From: a bacterium
GTDB lineage: Bacteria; Electryoneota; RPQS01
Direction: 5' to 3'
Length of the DNA stretch: 64,000 nt
Assembly: GCA_036504735.1 (NCBI GenBank)
Contig: DASXUQ010000005.1
Coordinates: 62,001 to 126,000, forward strand
A program made the position numbers and the translations under genes. Below, piece after piece: positions 9,717-18,757 of the stretch. Position 1 is the first letter of the stretch, and each line of letters starts with the position of its first letter. The notes under the pieces are model-generated. The model ran no database searches and was not told the origin of the DNA. It worked only from the letters and a program-made list of their open reading frames with translations.

Positions 9717-10373
9717 ATGGAGACTGCTGCACGCCGCCTGACGCGCTCCCGCCGCAACCGGGTCTTTGCGGGAGTCTGTGGCGGACTGGCGGAATATCTC
9801 GGATGGGATACGGTGCTGGTGCGCATCGCCTACGTGGCGCTGACGCTGATTTCTTTTGGCGCCGCCGGCATTCTGCTCTATCTGCTCGCGTGGATGATGA
9901 TTCCTCTTGAGGACGAGCAGCCTGCGGGTTTCCTCGCGGACGAGCCGCCGCGCTCTCGGGCTCGCGCCACGGTGGGCGCTCTGCTGATTATCGTGGGCGC
10001 TTTGGCGTTGCTGGATTCCTTTATGCCGTGGTTCTGGCATATGTTCAGCTTTCACATCGTGGTTTCCGCGGTGCTGATTGCCATCGGTCTCATCATCATT
10101 TTCTGGAAGAACCCTGAGCCCGCGCCTGCGGCCGTGCCCGCCGGTGCCTCTGAGGTTCCGCATCAGGAAATTCCACGCGCGCCTTCTGAGCGCCGCCTGA
10201 TGCGCTTGCAGCAGGGACGCAAGATCGCCGGTGTCTGCGCCGGACTCGGGAGCTATTTCGGCGTCGATCCCACCATCGTGCGCCTGGTCTTCCTGGCACT
10301 GGTGCTGGTCGGCGGAAGCGGTTTGCTGCTTTACATTATTCTGTGGGTTGTGATGCCCCTTGAAATCACGTGA
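9717..10373 (+). CDS. membrane protein with two PspC domains
   Basis: The product is 218 residues. A PspC domain at residues 5-62 (NRVFAGVCGGLAEYLGWD, then a TM helix and WMMIPLE) is followed by a two-helix hydrophobic middle part. A second PspC domain covers residues 157-218 (GRKIAGVCAGLGSYFGVD, then a TM helix and WVVMPLE). PspC family proteins take part in envelope-stress sensing in phage-shock systems. No pspA or pspB gene is visible nearby, so the role here is unknown. The internal repeat of the domain is clear in the sequence. Confidence 0.88.
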   Translation: METAARRLTRSRRNRVFAGVCGGLAEYLGWDTVLVRIAYVALTLISFGAAGILLYLLAWMMIPLEDEQPAGFLADEPPRSRARATVGALLIIVGALALLDSFMPWFWHMFSFHIVVSAVLIAIGLIIIFWKNPEPAPAAVPAGASEVPHQEIPRAPSERRLMRLQQGRKIAGVCAGLGSYFGVDPTIVRLVFLALVLVGGSGLLLYIILWVVMPLEIT

Positions 10374-10403
10374 TCCAACGCCGGACGATTTACTTCGACA
10401 CGT

Positions 10404-12197
10404 ATGCTTGAACGAATCCGAAATTTCTGTATCATCGCTCATATCGATCACGGCAAGTCCACCCTTGCGGACCGCTTGCTCGAGCTGACTCATACCATCG
10501 ATCCCCGCCAGATGCGCAAGCAGGTGCTGGATTCGATGGATCTGGAGCAGGAGCGCGGCATCACGATTAAGATGCACGCCATCACCATGAATTATCATCA
10601 TAGTGACGGTCAGGACTATACTCTGAATCTGATCGACACCCCGGGCCACGTGGACTTCACCTATGAGGTGTCCCGCAGCCTGCGCGCCTGCGAAGGAGCG
10701 TTGCTGGTCGTCGATGCCACGCAGGGCCTTGAAGCTCAGACTCTCTCCAATCTCTATCTGGCGATGGACGCCAATCTCGAGATCATTCCGGTCCTCAACA
10801 AGATCGACCTGGCTGTCGCCCGCGTAGAGGAAGTGACGAAGCAGATCACGGACCTGCTCGGCGTGTCGGAAGAAGAAGTGCTGATGGTCAGCGCCAAAAC
10901 CGGACAAAACTGCGAATCGATTCTTAAAACCGTGGTGGAACGCGTGCCGCCGCCCACGGGAGATCCGGAAGGAAACCTGCGCGCGCTGATTTTCGATTCC
11001 CTCTACGAGTCCTATCGCGGAGCCATCGCTTATGTGCGCGTCGTGGATGGCCGCATTACACCGGGGACCCGCATCCGGTTCACGGCCACGGGGAAGGAAT
11101 TCGACGTCACCGATGTCGGGATTCTGCGCCTCGAGCAGATCAAAAAGGAAGCCCTCACCGCGGGAGATGTCGGTTACGTGGTGACGGGGTGCCGCGACGT
11201 GCGCGACATCAGCGTTGGCGATACGATCTTTGACGCGTCGCAGCCCGCGGGCGAACCGCTGCCGGGATACCGCGAAGTCAAACCGATGGTTTACGCCGGC
11301 GTCTATCCCTCCGACACCAACGATTACGAGGTGCTGCGCGATTCACTGGCGAAGCTGCGTCTGAACGATTCCGCCCTCCTCTATGAGCCGGAAACATCCA
11401 TCGCCCTCGGTTTCGGATTCCGCGTCGGCTTTCTCGGACTGCTGCATTTCGAAATTGTACAAGAGCGGCTGGAGCGCGAATACAATCTCGACCTTGTGTG
11501 CACCGTGCCGTCGGTGGAGTACCGCGCCATCATGCTGGACGGCAAGCTCAAACTGGTGGACAATCCGGTGCTGCTGCCGTCGCCGATGGAAGTGCAGACC
11601 CTCGAAGAGCCGTTCATCCAGGCCTCGATTATCACGCCCGAAGAGTACATCGGGCAAATCATGCAGATCTCGATTGAGCATCGCGGCGTGCACATGAACA
11701 CGGAATACATCGACGCCAAGCGGGTGAACATGCATTATGAGTTTCCGCTGGCGGAAATTATTTTTGATTTTTACGACAAGCTGAAAAGCGTCTCCCGCGG
11801 CTACGCCTCGTTCGACTATGAGTTCCTCGATTACCGGAAGAGCGAACTGACCAAGCTGGACATTCTCGTGAATGGCGAGGTCGTGGACGCGTTGTCGGTG
11901 ATCGTGCATGCCGACAAAGCCTACAGTTGGGGACGCCGCGTGTGCGACCGCCTTGAAACGCTGATTCCACGGCAGCTTTTCGACGTGGCTATTCAGGCGG
12001 CGCTGGGATCGAAGATTATTGCCCGCTCAACGGTGAAGGCGATGCGCAAAAACGTGCTCGCCAAGTGCTACGGCGGCGATGTCAGCCGTAAGAAGAAGCT
12101 GCTCGAAAAGCAGAAGGCCGGCAAGAAACGCATGAAGGCTATCGGAAACGTGGAAATTCCGCAGGACGCGTTTCTCGCCATCCTGCGGGCCGAGTGA
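10404..12197 (+). CDS. lepA: elongation factor 4 (back-translocating GTPase LepA)
   Basis: The 597-residue protein has the full EF4 architecture. The GTPase domain contains [14 protein letters not shown] (G1), [16 protein letters not shown] (G3) and NKIDL (G4). The EF-G-like domains III and V follow, then the EF4-specific C-terminal domain with [20 protein letters not shown]. It acts on stalled or mistranslocated ribosomes at the membrane or in the cytoplasm. It is followed 41 bases later by signal peptidase I, the classical lepA-lepB pairing. Confidence 0.98.
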   Translation: MLERIRNFCIIAHIDHGKSTLADRLLELTHTIDPRQMRKQVLDSMDLEQERGITIKMHAITMNYHHSDGQDYTLNLIDTPGHVDFTYEVSRSLRACEGALLVVDATQGLEAQTLSNLYLAMDANLEIIPVLNKIDLAVARVEEVTKQITDLLGVSEEEVLMVSAKTGQNCESILKTVVERVPPPTGDPEGNLRALIFDSLYESYRGAIAYVRVVDGRITPGTRIRFTATGKEFDVTDVGILRLEQIKKEALTAGDVGYVVTGCRDVRDISVGDTIFDASQPAGEPLPGYREVKPMVYAGVYPSDTNDYEVLRDSLAKLRLNDSALLYEPETSIALGFGFRVGFLGLLHFEIVQERLEREYNLDLVCTVPSVEYRAIMLDGKLKLVDNPVLLPSPMEVQTLEEPFIQASIITPEEYIGQIMQISIEHRGVHMNTEYIDAKRVNMHYEFPLAEIIFDFYDKLKSVSRGYASFDYEFLDYRKSELTKLDILVNGEVVDALSVIVHADKAYSWGRRVCDRLETLIPRQLFDVAIQAALGSKIIARSTVKAMRKNVLAKCYGGDVSRKKKLLEKQKAGKKRMKAIGNVEIPQDAFLAILRAE

Positions 12198-12238
12198 GCA
12201 GGTCCCGGACGTTAGAGTTAGTGAACAGAGGTTGATTC

Positions 12239-13039
12239 GTGCAACTACCCACAGAAAAGAGCCCCCAGCAATCGATGCCAACCCGGCCCGAACCGCCGCG
12301 CCGCAAAAGCGTACTCCGTGAGTGGACGGAGTTTATTGTTACGCTCGTGCTGATGGTGTTTTTCATTCGCGTAACGACGGTGGAGGCGTTCCGCATTCCG
12401 ACGGGCTCGATGGAAGATACTCTGCTGATCGGTGACTTCCTGCTGGTCAACAAGTTCGTCTACGGCATTCACACCCCGGATTGGATCGGCATTCCCTTCA
12501 CCAAAATCGGGTTTCATATTCCCGCCACTCGCCTGCCCGGACCGCGCAAAGTCACTCCGGGAGATATTATCGTCTTCAAGTATCCGCCGTCTCCGATGTG
12601 GAACCGCATGACTTCCGAGCAGAAGGAGCACACGGAGCGCGTGAATTACATCAAACGCTGTATCGCGGGGCCCGGCCAGACGGTTGAAATCCGCGAAGCG
12701 CAGGTCTATGTGGACGGCAAGCCGTTTGTCAACCCGCCGCACTCCAAGTTCACCAAGCCGACGTTGCCGGCGAACATCATGGATCGCGACATCTTCGCGC
12801 CTCCGGGAGCGAACTGGAACCGCGACAACTACGGGCCGATTACGGTTCCTCCCGGCCACTTCTGGGCCATGGGGGACAACCGCGACAACTCCGCCGACTC
12901 GCGCTACTGGGGATTTCTCAGCGAGGACGACGTCGTGGGCGAAGCGCTGGTGATCTATCTCAGCGTCAACAAGTTCGTGCCGATGAGCAAGTTCTGGGAG
13001 TTCATCCGGTGGAATCGCATGGCGTCGATGATTCACTGA
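12239..13039 (+). CDS. lepB: signal peptidase I
   Basis: This membrane protease cleaves signal peptides from exported proteins. A single N-terminal TM helix (FIVTLVLMVFFIRV) precedes the catalytic Ser motif PTGSMEDTL. The general-base Lys lies in YIKRCIAGPGQ, and box E GDNRDNSADSRYWG is present. The start is GTG 12239, seven bases after an AGAGG sequence; ATG 12275 is the alternative and would remove only a hydrophilic leader. The length of 266 residues is normal for Gram-negative bacteria. Confidence 0.95.
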   Translation: MQLPTEKSPQQSMPTRPEPPRRKSVLREWTEFIVTLVLMVFFIRVTTVEAFRIPTGSMEDTLLIGDFLLVNKFVYGIHTPDWIGIPFTKIGFHIPATRLPGPRKVTPGDIIVFKYPPSPMWNRMTSEQKEHTERVNYIKRCIAGPGQTVEIREAQVYVDGKPFVNPPHSKFTKPTLPANIMDRDIFAPPGANWNRDNYGPITVPPGHFWAMGDNRDNSADSRYWGFLSEDDVVGEALVIYLSVNKFVPMSKFWEFIRWNRMASMIH

Positions 13040-13104
13040 CCGGCCGCGCCGGCGGCATCCGGTGTCTCCGGCTGCGCGTTCCGCGGCTGCTGTGCGGCCT
13101 TTGA

Positions 13105-13350
13105 ATGATGCGCGTGCTGTCCGTCCTGGAAGGGCGGAAGGGAGTGAGCGGGGCCGGGCCCGATCCCGCGCCCAGGACGGTTCGCGTTTATTATGATCCC
13201 CGGATCATCACGCCCAAAGAGTTGGTGCAGACCGTTGATCGCGCCGACATCCGCCTGCAAGTCCGTCACCGCTTGATCCACTGGCTTGGTTTGCTGAAAC
13301 CCGTCAAGGGTGCGCGGCGAACACAGATCCTCAGCGATGAGCCTGAATAA
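13105..13350 (+). CDS. small protein, possible HMA-like ferredoxin fold, function unknown
   Basis: This 81-residue ORF lies between lepB and the palindromic terminator. The segment TVRVYYDPRIITPKELVQTVDRAD resembles the second half of a heavy-metal-associated (HMA) fold, with strand, YDP and helix. The first strand and the CxxC metal site are absent from this frame. A stop codon lies directly upstream (13102-13104), so the start cannot move further back. The neighbouring frame between lepB and this ORF encodes a Cys-rich stretch without a start codon (see findings). It could be a real small protein or a remnant. Confidence 0.45.
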   Translation: MMRVLSVLEGRKGVSGAGPDPAPRTVRVYYDPRIITPKELVQTVDRADIRLQVRHRLIHWLGLLKPVKGARRTQILSDEPE

Positions 13351-13354
13351 ATGA

Positions 13355-13386
13355 GAAGAGGCCGACGATGCATCGTCGGCCTCTTC
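13355..13386. terminator. perfect palindrome, bidirectional terminator
   Basis: A 16-base arm (GAAGAGGCCGACGATG) is followed at once by its exact reverse complement, giving a 32-base perfect inverted repeat. It lies between two convergent genes (ends at 13350 and 13406). The outermost pairs give A-rich and T-rich flanks on both strands, so it can terminate transcription from both sides. Confidence 0.8.
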
Positions 13387-13405
13387 TGTGTATCTGCTAC
13401 CCTGC

Positions 13406-14353
13406 TTACTTCGGCGCGGGCTGTTTGAGCGCCGCGGCGAACAGCGGAATCATGATCTCGTGGTGTCCCGTGAAGGCGTAACCTTTCCCGCCGGTCATCG
13501 TGGGGCGTCGCACCACATTCTGCTGCGGACGGTAATGCTGCACCATGTCGAAATTCGCCGTGTAGAAATTGTGGCTGGGAAACCCGAGATTGCGCGCAAT
13601 CGCCAGCGCCTTCAAAAAAACCTCCGGCATGATCACCGCGCTGCCGACGTTGATTACCGCGCCGCCCTCGCCAAGCTGCGAAACCATGTGGCAGAAAATC
13701 AGGAAATCGCGGTACGACGCTTCACCCAGTCCCGCGCCGGAAAGCCCTGCATGCTCATGCACGATGTCCGTTCCCACCGCCACGTGAATCGTCACCGGAA
13801 CGCCCGCCTCCAGGCACTGCACCAGCATGGAATCCTTCGCAAAGGGCGCGTTCTCGCGGACCAGCGCTTCCCCCAGCGCCTCGCCCAGGCCGAGCCGCTT
13901 GTCATGCACCGTCGCCACGGCCCGGCGGAAAAAGTCTCCCGTTTCCCGCGCCATGCCGAAACGGCCGTCGCGCAACGCATCCGCCACATCCTCAGACGTT
14001 CGTCCGAAGAGCGCAATTTCGCAATCATGCACGGTGAACGCGCCGTGCGATGAGACCGAGGAGATGAACCCCTGGCGCAGCAAATCGAGAAACACCGGCG
14101 AGAGTCCAACCTTCAAGGGATGCGCCCCCATCATCCACAAAATCGGCTTGCGGCCCCGGGCATCCTGCACATGTCCCACGAATTCCCGCAGCTCTTTCAC
14201 CGCCAGAAAATCCGGAAGGGAAGCCCAGAAATCGGCGAAACTCGCACCGCTCTCCAGTGGGCGTGCAAACTCGTCGCGCTCCACTTTCGAGAATCGCTGC
14301 TGCACGGAGTAGGTCGTTACCCCGCTGAGATCAATTTCTTTGTATCGCGACAT
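13406..14353 (-). CDS. conserved protein, possibly deoxyhypusine-synthase-like
   Basis: This 315-residue protein shows Rossmann-like alternation. Notable segments are KPILWMMGAHPLKVGLSP, SSHGAFTVHDCEIALFG, GVPVTIHVAVGTDIVHEH, NVGSAVIMPEVFLKAL and GGKGYAFTGHHEIMIP. The order and spacing resemble deoxyhypusine synthase (NAD-binding Gly-rich turn, then a late Gly-Lys segment before a hydrophobic C-terminus), but similarity is weak and judged by eye. Bacteria lack eIF5A, so if related it must use another substrate. It is the last gene of the minus-strand cluster, 30 bases after the DUF3108 gene. Function unassigned. Confidence 0.75.
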   Translation of the reverse strand: MSRYKEIDLSGVTTYSVQQRFSKVERDEFARPLESGASFADFWASLPDFLAVKELREFVGHVQDARGRKPILWMMGAHPLKVGLSPVFLDLLRQGFISSVSSHGAFTVHDCEIALFGRTSEDVADALRDGRFGMARETGDFFRRAVATVHDKRLGLGEALGEALVRENAPFAKDSMLVQCLEAGVPVTIHVAVGTDIVHEHAGLSGAGLGEASYRDFLIFCHMVSQLGEGGAVINVGSAVIMPEVFLKALAIARNLGFPSHNFYTANFDMVQHYRPQQNVVRRPTMTGGKGYAFTGHHEIMIPLFAAALKQPAPK

Positions 14354-14383
14354 GAAGAATCCTGTGGGATACGGAAGGAATCG

Positions 14384-15220
14384 TCAGGGCGTGTGGCCCG
14401 TCGGCGGTGTATAAGCGTCCATCGTTGCGGTTACCGATCCGAAAGACACCTTGGACTGCATCTGCACCGGAATGCGCCGCTGGTCGGCGGTCACCCAGAT
14501 GAAGACGCGGGCACTCTTTTCCTTTTGAAACAGGCCGCCGCTCTTCAGCACCGGTTCCACCTTGAAGCAGTCGAACCTTCCGGCGGGTGTCTCCACCGTC
14601 TCCCGCCCGCGCACAAACACCAGCAGATCATAAACCTTGTCGACATCGTGGGTCTTGAACAGAATCGTGTCTCCCACGGACAGCGGCACGGTGCGCGCCT
14701 TGTAGCCGGCGGCCAGCACGTCCACCACGTGCGGATCCACGTTCTGCACCGGCTTTTCCTTGCCACGACTCCACAGTTGCGCGAGTCCATTGGCGTGATC
14801 GTACACCACTTTCTGATCGTCGTGGAAACGGCCTTCGCTGAGCCGCTTGTGGAAACGCAGACTGTAGACGGAGTCAGCGTCAAACCATGTCTCGATGGAG
14901 TCGCGCACACGGTAAACCACGTCAAAAGCCTTGGCCGAGCGCGCGGTAGAAATGGCATGCACCGCCGTATGACCGTCCAGCGTGGTCGTGTCCAGCACGG
15001 ACAGGCGAGCCGCGCCTGCTGGAATCACGCCGAAGGCCACCCGGTAGTTGATAACCTCGCCGATCCAATGGACCGGCGACATTTGAGGAGCCGGTGCGGC
15101 GTCTTCCGCGCGTGCGGTCCGGGGCAATCCGGCGGCAAACATGCAGAGTACAAGGACCGGAACTGCGAGTCCGCGAAGAACGGGCCTCGCGGCGCGGTGG
15201 CGTTGTAACCTATATTTCAA
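14384..15220 (-). CDS. DUF3108 family exported protein
   Basis: This 278-residue protein has an N-terminal signal peptide (hydrophobic VLRGLAVPVLVLCMFAAGL, cleavage near ARA). The DUF3108 domain follows: GEVINYRVAFGVIPAGAARL, VYRVRDSIETWFDAD, DHANGLAQ and AGRFDCFKVEP...VFIWVTADQRRIPVQM. The family is beta-rich, periplasmic and of unknown function. The start codon is TTG, supported by an AGAGGAG ribosome binding site six bases upstream. It lies 32 bases after tsaC in an envelope-related cluster with lptE. Confidence 0.85.
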   Translation of the reverse strand: MKYRLQRHRAARPVLRGLAVPVLVLCMFAAGLPRTARAEDAAPAPQMSPVHWIGEVINYRVAFGVIPAGAARLSVLDTTTLDGHTAVHAISTARSAKAFDVVYRVRDSIETWFDADSVYSLRFHKRLSEGRFHDDQKVVYDHANGLAQLWSRGKEKPVQNVDPHVVDVLAAGYKARTVPLSVGDTILFKTHDVDKVYDLLVFVRGRETVETPAGRFDCFKVEPVLKSGGLFQKEKSARVFIWVTADQRRIPVQMQSKVSFGSVTATMDAYTPPTGHTP

Positions 15221-15252
15221 TTCAGTCTCCTCTAAGTAGTGAACGGGCAGCG

Positions 15253-15888
15253 CTAAGCGTTCTTCCAGATCTTGCGGATGTCACTTTCCTTCACGCCCGA
15301 CTCGCGGATGATCAGCGGCTCTCTTCCGCGCACGTCCACCACCGTGGACGCCTTGCCCGTAAGAAATTCCTTCGTCTGGATCACCAGATCGCAAGCATTG
15401 AGGACCGCTTCCTTGATTTCGGAATAGATTCGCGGCGCGGGATGCCCCGGCAAATTGGCGCTGGTCGCCCACATCGGAGTCTCCAATTCACGCAGGAGTT
15501 CCAGCAGAAAGGGATGATTCGGCACGCGATATCCCAGCGAGTGATCCGTAGTCTGAAACTCCGCGGGAATGGCATTGGACGCCTTCCACACCATCGTCAG
15601 CGGGCCCGGCCAGAACGTCTCGGCCAGCGCGACCAGCCGCTGCCCCGGCACGTCGCCGCCGCATTGGCTCATGCGAATGATATTGTCGATCAAAACTGCC
15701 GTCGGCTTTCCGCCTCGTTCGGGCTTAATCCTTCTCAGTTTTTCCAGCACCCGCTTGCTGAAGGCCATACCCCCCAGACCGTACACCGTGTCGGTCGGGA
15801 AAAGGATCAGGTCGCCCCGCCGTGCCGCCTCGGCTGTCGCTGCGACAGCCTCGGACATGTTACTGGAGTCGAGGTCAATAAGTTGCAT
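15253..15888 (-). CDS. tsaC: L-threonylcarbamoyladenylate synthase
   Basis: This enzyme makes threonylcarbamoyl-AMP from threonine, bicarbonate and ATP for the t6A modification of ANN-decoding tRNAs. The 211-residue Sua5/YrdC/YciO protein has FPTDTVYGLGG, KPERGGKPTAVLI, FWPGPLTMVW, GYRVPNHPFL, ATSANLPG and STVVDVRG. It lacks the Sua5 C-terminal domain, so it is the short form. The start abuts the lptE stop. The partner gene tsaD is at 29673-30692. Confidence 0.93.
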   Translation of the reverse strand: MQLIDLDSSNMSEAVAATAEAARRGDLILFPTDTVYGLGGMAFSKRVLEKLRRIKPERGGKPTAVLIDNIIRMSQCGGDVPGQRLVALAETFWPGPLTMVWKASNAIPAEFQTTDHSLGYRVPNHPFLLELLRELETPMWATSANLPGHPAPRIYSEIKEAVLNACDLVIQTKEFLTGKASTVVDVRGREPLIIRESGVKESDIRKIWKNA

Positions 15889-16374
15889 TTACCAGCTTCC
15901 CACAATTCGGTTAAGAATGTCTTGCTGCAGTTTGTTGACGGCTTCCTGAATCGCCTGATCGCGGAATTCCTGTGAGCCGTTGTAGGGATAAATGGCCCAC
16001 TCGGTATTCGTCTGTGTCCAGATCGGCGTCTGCGTCTTGTTGTCAATCAGCTCAATCTGGCACGTCATGGAAAAACGGTATTCATCCACAGTCTGGTCGG
16101 CGCGCGCGGTATAGGGCAGATCTTCGATGCGCAGCACGGTCCCGTGCAGCACCGCATCGGCCTGATCCGCCGTGGTAACGCGCAGCGTGCCGTCGCTCTG
16201 AAAACCTGTGGTCAATTGCTGCGTCACACGTTCCGCCAGGCCGAACTCGGTGGACTCATTTTCGAAAGTGGGAATGGCCATTGATTTTATCGCTCCGGCA
16301 CTTTGGCCGCGAAACGAGTAGCAGCCTGTCAAGGCCAGTGCGGCCATGAGCACAATCACTCTAAAGGATCTCAT
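15889..16374 (-). CDS. lptE: LPS-assembly lipoprotein LptE family
   Basis: The 161-residue protein has a lipoprotein signal peptide with lipobox LTGC (MRSFRVIVLMAALALTGC). Then come SFRGQSAGAIKSMAIPTFENESTEFGLAERVTQQL, typical of the LptE family, and a C-terminal helix with QEAVNKLQQDIL. LptE plugs the LptD barrel that inserts LPS into the outer membrane; lptD is not in this window. The start overlaps the end of the sigma-54 activator by 14 bases, so the two are translationally linked. Confidence 0.85.
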   Translation of the reverse strand: MRSFRVIVLMAALALTGCYSFRGQSAGAIKSMAIPTFENESTEFGLAERVTQQLTTGFQSDGTLRVTTADQADAVLHGTVLRIEDLPYTARADQTVDEYRFSMTCQIELIDNKTQTPIWTQTNTEWAIYPYNGSQEFRDQAIQEAVNKLQQDILNRIVGSW

Positions 16375-17437
16375 ATTCCTTCAGTTTCCGGTAAAGTGTT
16401 CTCTCGCCAATGCCGAGATCGCGAGCCGTCTTGCGGCGGTTGCCTCTGTTTTCATTCAGAGTGCGCAGAATCTGTTCCCGTTCCATATCCCGCAGCTTGA
16501 CCGACTCGGCTGTCGACTGTGTCGGTTGGCTGCTGCTGATGGCCGCCACCAGCAAGGTCTTGACCTCGCCGACTTCCCGGCGCAGATCCAGCAACGTACG
16601 CAGCAGCAATTCCTGTTCCAGTGCCTCCGGCGAACGATGTACCAGCACGGGAAGGTTGGACGCCGTGGCTCCATTCGGCAGGTGCGGCCTGAAATGCTCC
16701 GCCTTGAGCAGTGATACGCCGCGCTCGAGGGTAAGCACCGTTTCTACCACGTTGCGCAGTTCACGCACGTTTCCGCTCCAGTACTGACCCTTCAGAAGCT
16801 GCTTGGCTTCGTCGGAGATGACGGGTTCGGCCAGGTGATTCCGCTCACAGAACAGCTTCAGAAAATGATCGCACAGCAAGGGGATATCCTCGGCGCGGTC
16901 ACGCAGCGGCGGAACGGTTACGGTTACGGCCTTCAGCCGGTAATACAAATCCTGCCGGAAATCGCCGCGCGCTACCGCCGCCATCAGATCGACGTGCGTC
17001 GCGGCGATAATGCGCACATTTACCTTGCGGATGGAACTCGAGCCGACACGCATGAACTCACCCTGTTCAAGCACCCGCAGCAGCTTCACTTGTGCGCCCA
17101 TCGGCATCTCGCCGATCTCGTCGAGCACCAGTGTGCCGCCGTCGGCCTGTTCGAAGTAGCCTAAACGCAGCTTCTCCGCGCCGGTATAGCTGCCGCGCTC
17201 GTGGCCGAAGACTTCGCTCTCGAAAATTCCCTGCGGAATGGCGCCGCAATTCACGAACAGCAGCGGCTTGGAACGGCGGGGAGACAGGTCATGCAGTGCC
17301 CGCGCCACCAGCTCTTTGCCCGTGCCGCTTTCGCCGATCACCAGCACGGAAATATCCGTCGGCGCAACCTGGCTGATCAAGGCGCGCAAGCCGCGCATCG
17401 CTTCGCTGTTTCCCAAAAGTGATTTGAGTGCGTTCAC
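16361..17437 (-). CDS. sigma-54-dependent transcriptional activator without a sensory domain
   Basis: The product is 358 residues from the GTG at 17437. The AAA+ domain has GESGTGKE (Walker A), GHERGSYTGAE (the sigma-54-contacting loop, GSYTGA instead of GAFTGA), GGTLVLDEIGEMP (Walker B), RQDLYYRL and a WSGNVRELRN sensor II region. A C-terminal Fis-type helix-turn-helix follows (NRRKTARDLGIGERTLYRKLKEY). There is almost no N-terminal regulatory part, as in PspF. I chose GTG 17437 since it follows the purD stop by seven bases; the frame continues upstream inside purD without domain similarity. What controls its activity is unknown. Confidence 0.88.
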   Translation of the reverse strand: MNALKSLLGNSEAMRGLRALISQVAPTDISVLVIGESGTGKELVARALHDLSPRRSKPLLFVNCGAIPQGIFESEVFGHERGSYTGAEKLRLGYFEQADGGTLVLDEIGEMPMGAQVKLLRVLEQGEFMRVGSSSIRKVNVRIIAATHVDLMAAVARGDFRQDLYYRLKAVTVTVPPLRDRAEDIPLLCDHFLKLFCERNHLAEPVISDEAKQLLKGQYWSGNVRELRNVVETVLTLERGVSLLKAEHFRPHLPNGATASNLPVLVHRSPEALEQELLLRTLLDLRREVGEVKTLLVAAISSSQPTQSTAESVKLRDMEREQILRTLNENRGNRRKTARDLGIGERTLYRKLKEYEIL

Positions 17438-17444
17438 GTCTGCT

Positions 17445-18710
17445 TCACACTCCCGCTGCAATATCAGACCGGAACCGCAAGCCCGGCACCCGCAACTGCT
17501 CCGCGAATTCATACGCGTTCCGCCGCGCGTCCGCCATAGTCGCGCCAAGGCCAACCGCATTCAGCACGCGGCCGCCGCTGCTCAGCAGCGCACCATCCTT
17601 GCGAACTGTCCCGGCATGGAATGTCACGGCATGATCCGTATCTGCGGCATCGCGCAGAGGAATAGACTTCCTATAGTGCTCCGGATAACCTTCTGCGGCC
17701 AGCACCACGCACACCGCCGCGCCGGAGGTCGCCAATGAATGAGCGCCGGCGACCGATAGCTTACCCTCGGCGCAGGCCAGCAAGGTCTTGGCGAAGTCGC
17801 CCTTCAGCACGGGCAGAATCACCTGTGTTTCCGGATCTCCAAAGCGGCAGTTGAATTCGATCACCTGCGGACCGTCCGCCGTCAGCATCAACCCGGCATA
17901 GAGCACACCCCGGTACGGCGCGGCGTCTTCGGCCAGCGCGCGCAACGTGGGTTCGATAATCGTGCGTTCAACATCCTGCTGCATGGCAGGTGTCAGGTGT
18001 GCTGCCGGACAAAACGTTCCCATGCCCCCGGTATTGGGGCCGCGATCTCCATCTTCTGCCCGTTTGTAATCTTGAGCGGGGGGGAGGGCAATATAGTCTT
18101 TTCCGTCACACAGATACAGCGCCGAGACTTCCCGCCCCGCAAGTTTTCGCTCGAGTACTACGGTCACGCCCGCCCCGCCAAGCTTCTTCTCTACGAGCAG
18201 GTCGTGCGCTGTCTGCAGCGTCTCCTTAAGTGAGGTGCAGACATACGCGCCCTTTCCCGCAGCAAGACCATCCGCCTTCACCACCCAGCAATTCCCCTCG
18301 GGCTGCGAGTGAACAAAGCTCTCGAGCTTGGCGTAGTCCTCAAAAATCTCAAAGTCCGCTGTCGGGATGCCATGCTTGCGCATGAGCAGTTTGGAGAAAG
18401 CCTTCGAGGCTTCAATCCGCGCTGCCGCCGCCACAGGTCCGAAACAGGGGATGCCATCTATCAACAACTGATCCGCAATGCCTGCCGCCAGCGGAACCTC
18501 CGGCCCAATCACCGCCAAATCCGGCGCAATGCTCCGAAGTGCTGATCGCAAAGCCGCCGTATCATTTGTGTCAACTGGGATCGACCTCGCAAGGCCTTCG
18601 GTACCCCCGTTTCCCGGCAAGGCATAAAGTTCTCGCGTCCCGGCGTCGCGCGCCAACCGCCACAACAGCGCGTGCTCGCGTCCGCCGGAACCTACCACCG
18701 CAATCTTCAA
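17445..18710 (-). CDS. purD: phosphoribosylamine--glycine ligase
   Basis: PurD is the GARS step of purine synthesis, an ATP-grasp ligase joining glycine to phosphoribosylamine. The 421-residue protein has VVGSGGREHAL at the N-terminus, IGPEVPLAAGI, KADGLAAGKGAYV, AQDYKRAEDGDRGPNTGGMG and EFNCRFGDPETQ. The start is TTG 18710 with GGAAG just upstream. It sits between a lipoprotein gene and the sigma-54 activator. Another purine gene, purM, is at 40451-41452. Confidence 0.96.
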   Translation of the reverse strand: MKIAVVGSGGREHALLWRLARDAGTRELYALPGNGGTEGLARSIPVDTNDTAALRSALRSIAPDLAVIGPEVPLAAGIADQLLIDGIPCFGPVAAAARIEASKAFSKLLMRKHGIPTADFEIFEDYAKLESFVHSQPEGNCWVVKADGLAAGKGAYVCTSLKETLQTAHDLLVEKKLGGAGVTVVLERKLAGREVSALYLCDGKDYIALPPAQDYKRAEDGDRGPNTGGMGTFCPAAHLTPAMQQDVERTIIEPTLRALAEDAAPYRGVLYAGLMLTADGPQVIEFNCRFGDPETQVILPVLKGDFAKTLLACAEGKLSVAGAHSLATSGAAVCVVLAAEGYPEHYRKSIPLRDAADTDHAVTFHAGTVRKDGALLSSGGRVLNAVGLGATMADARRNAYEFAEQLRVPGLRFRSDIAAGV

Positions 18711-18757
18711 AGTGCTTCCTTCAAGGTAAATGTCAAAGTCTACACCAGCGGAACAGG

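Noticed and set aside
13033-13281. Minus-strand 82-codon ORF opposite the small HMA-like ORF
   Set aside because: Its start lies inside the plus-strand ORF and it would run away from the gene cluster without a promoter; the plus-strand frame has better strand/helix pattern.
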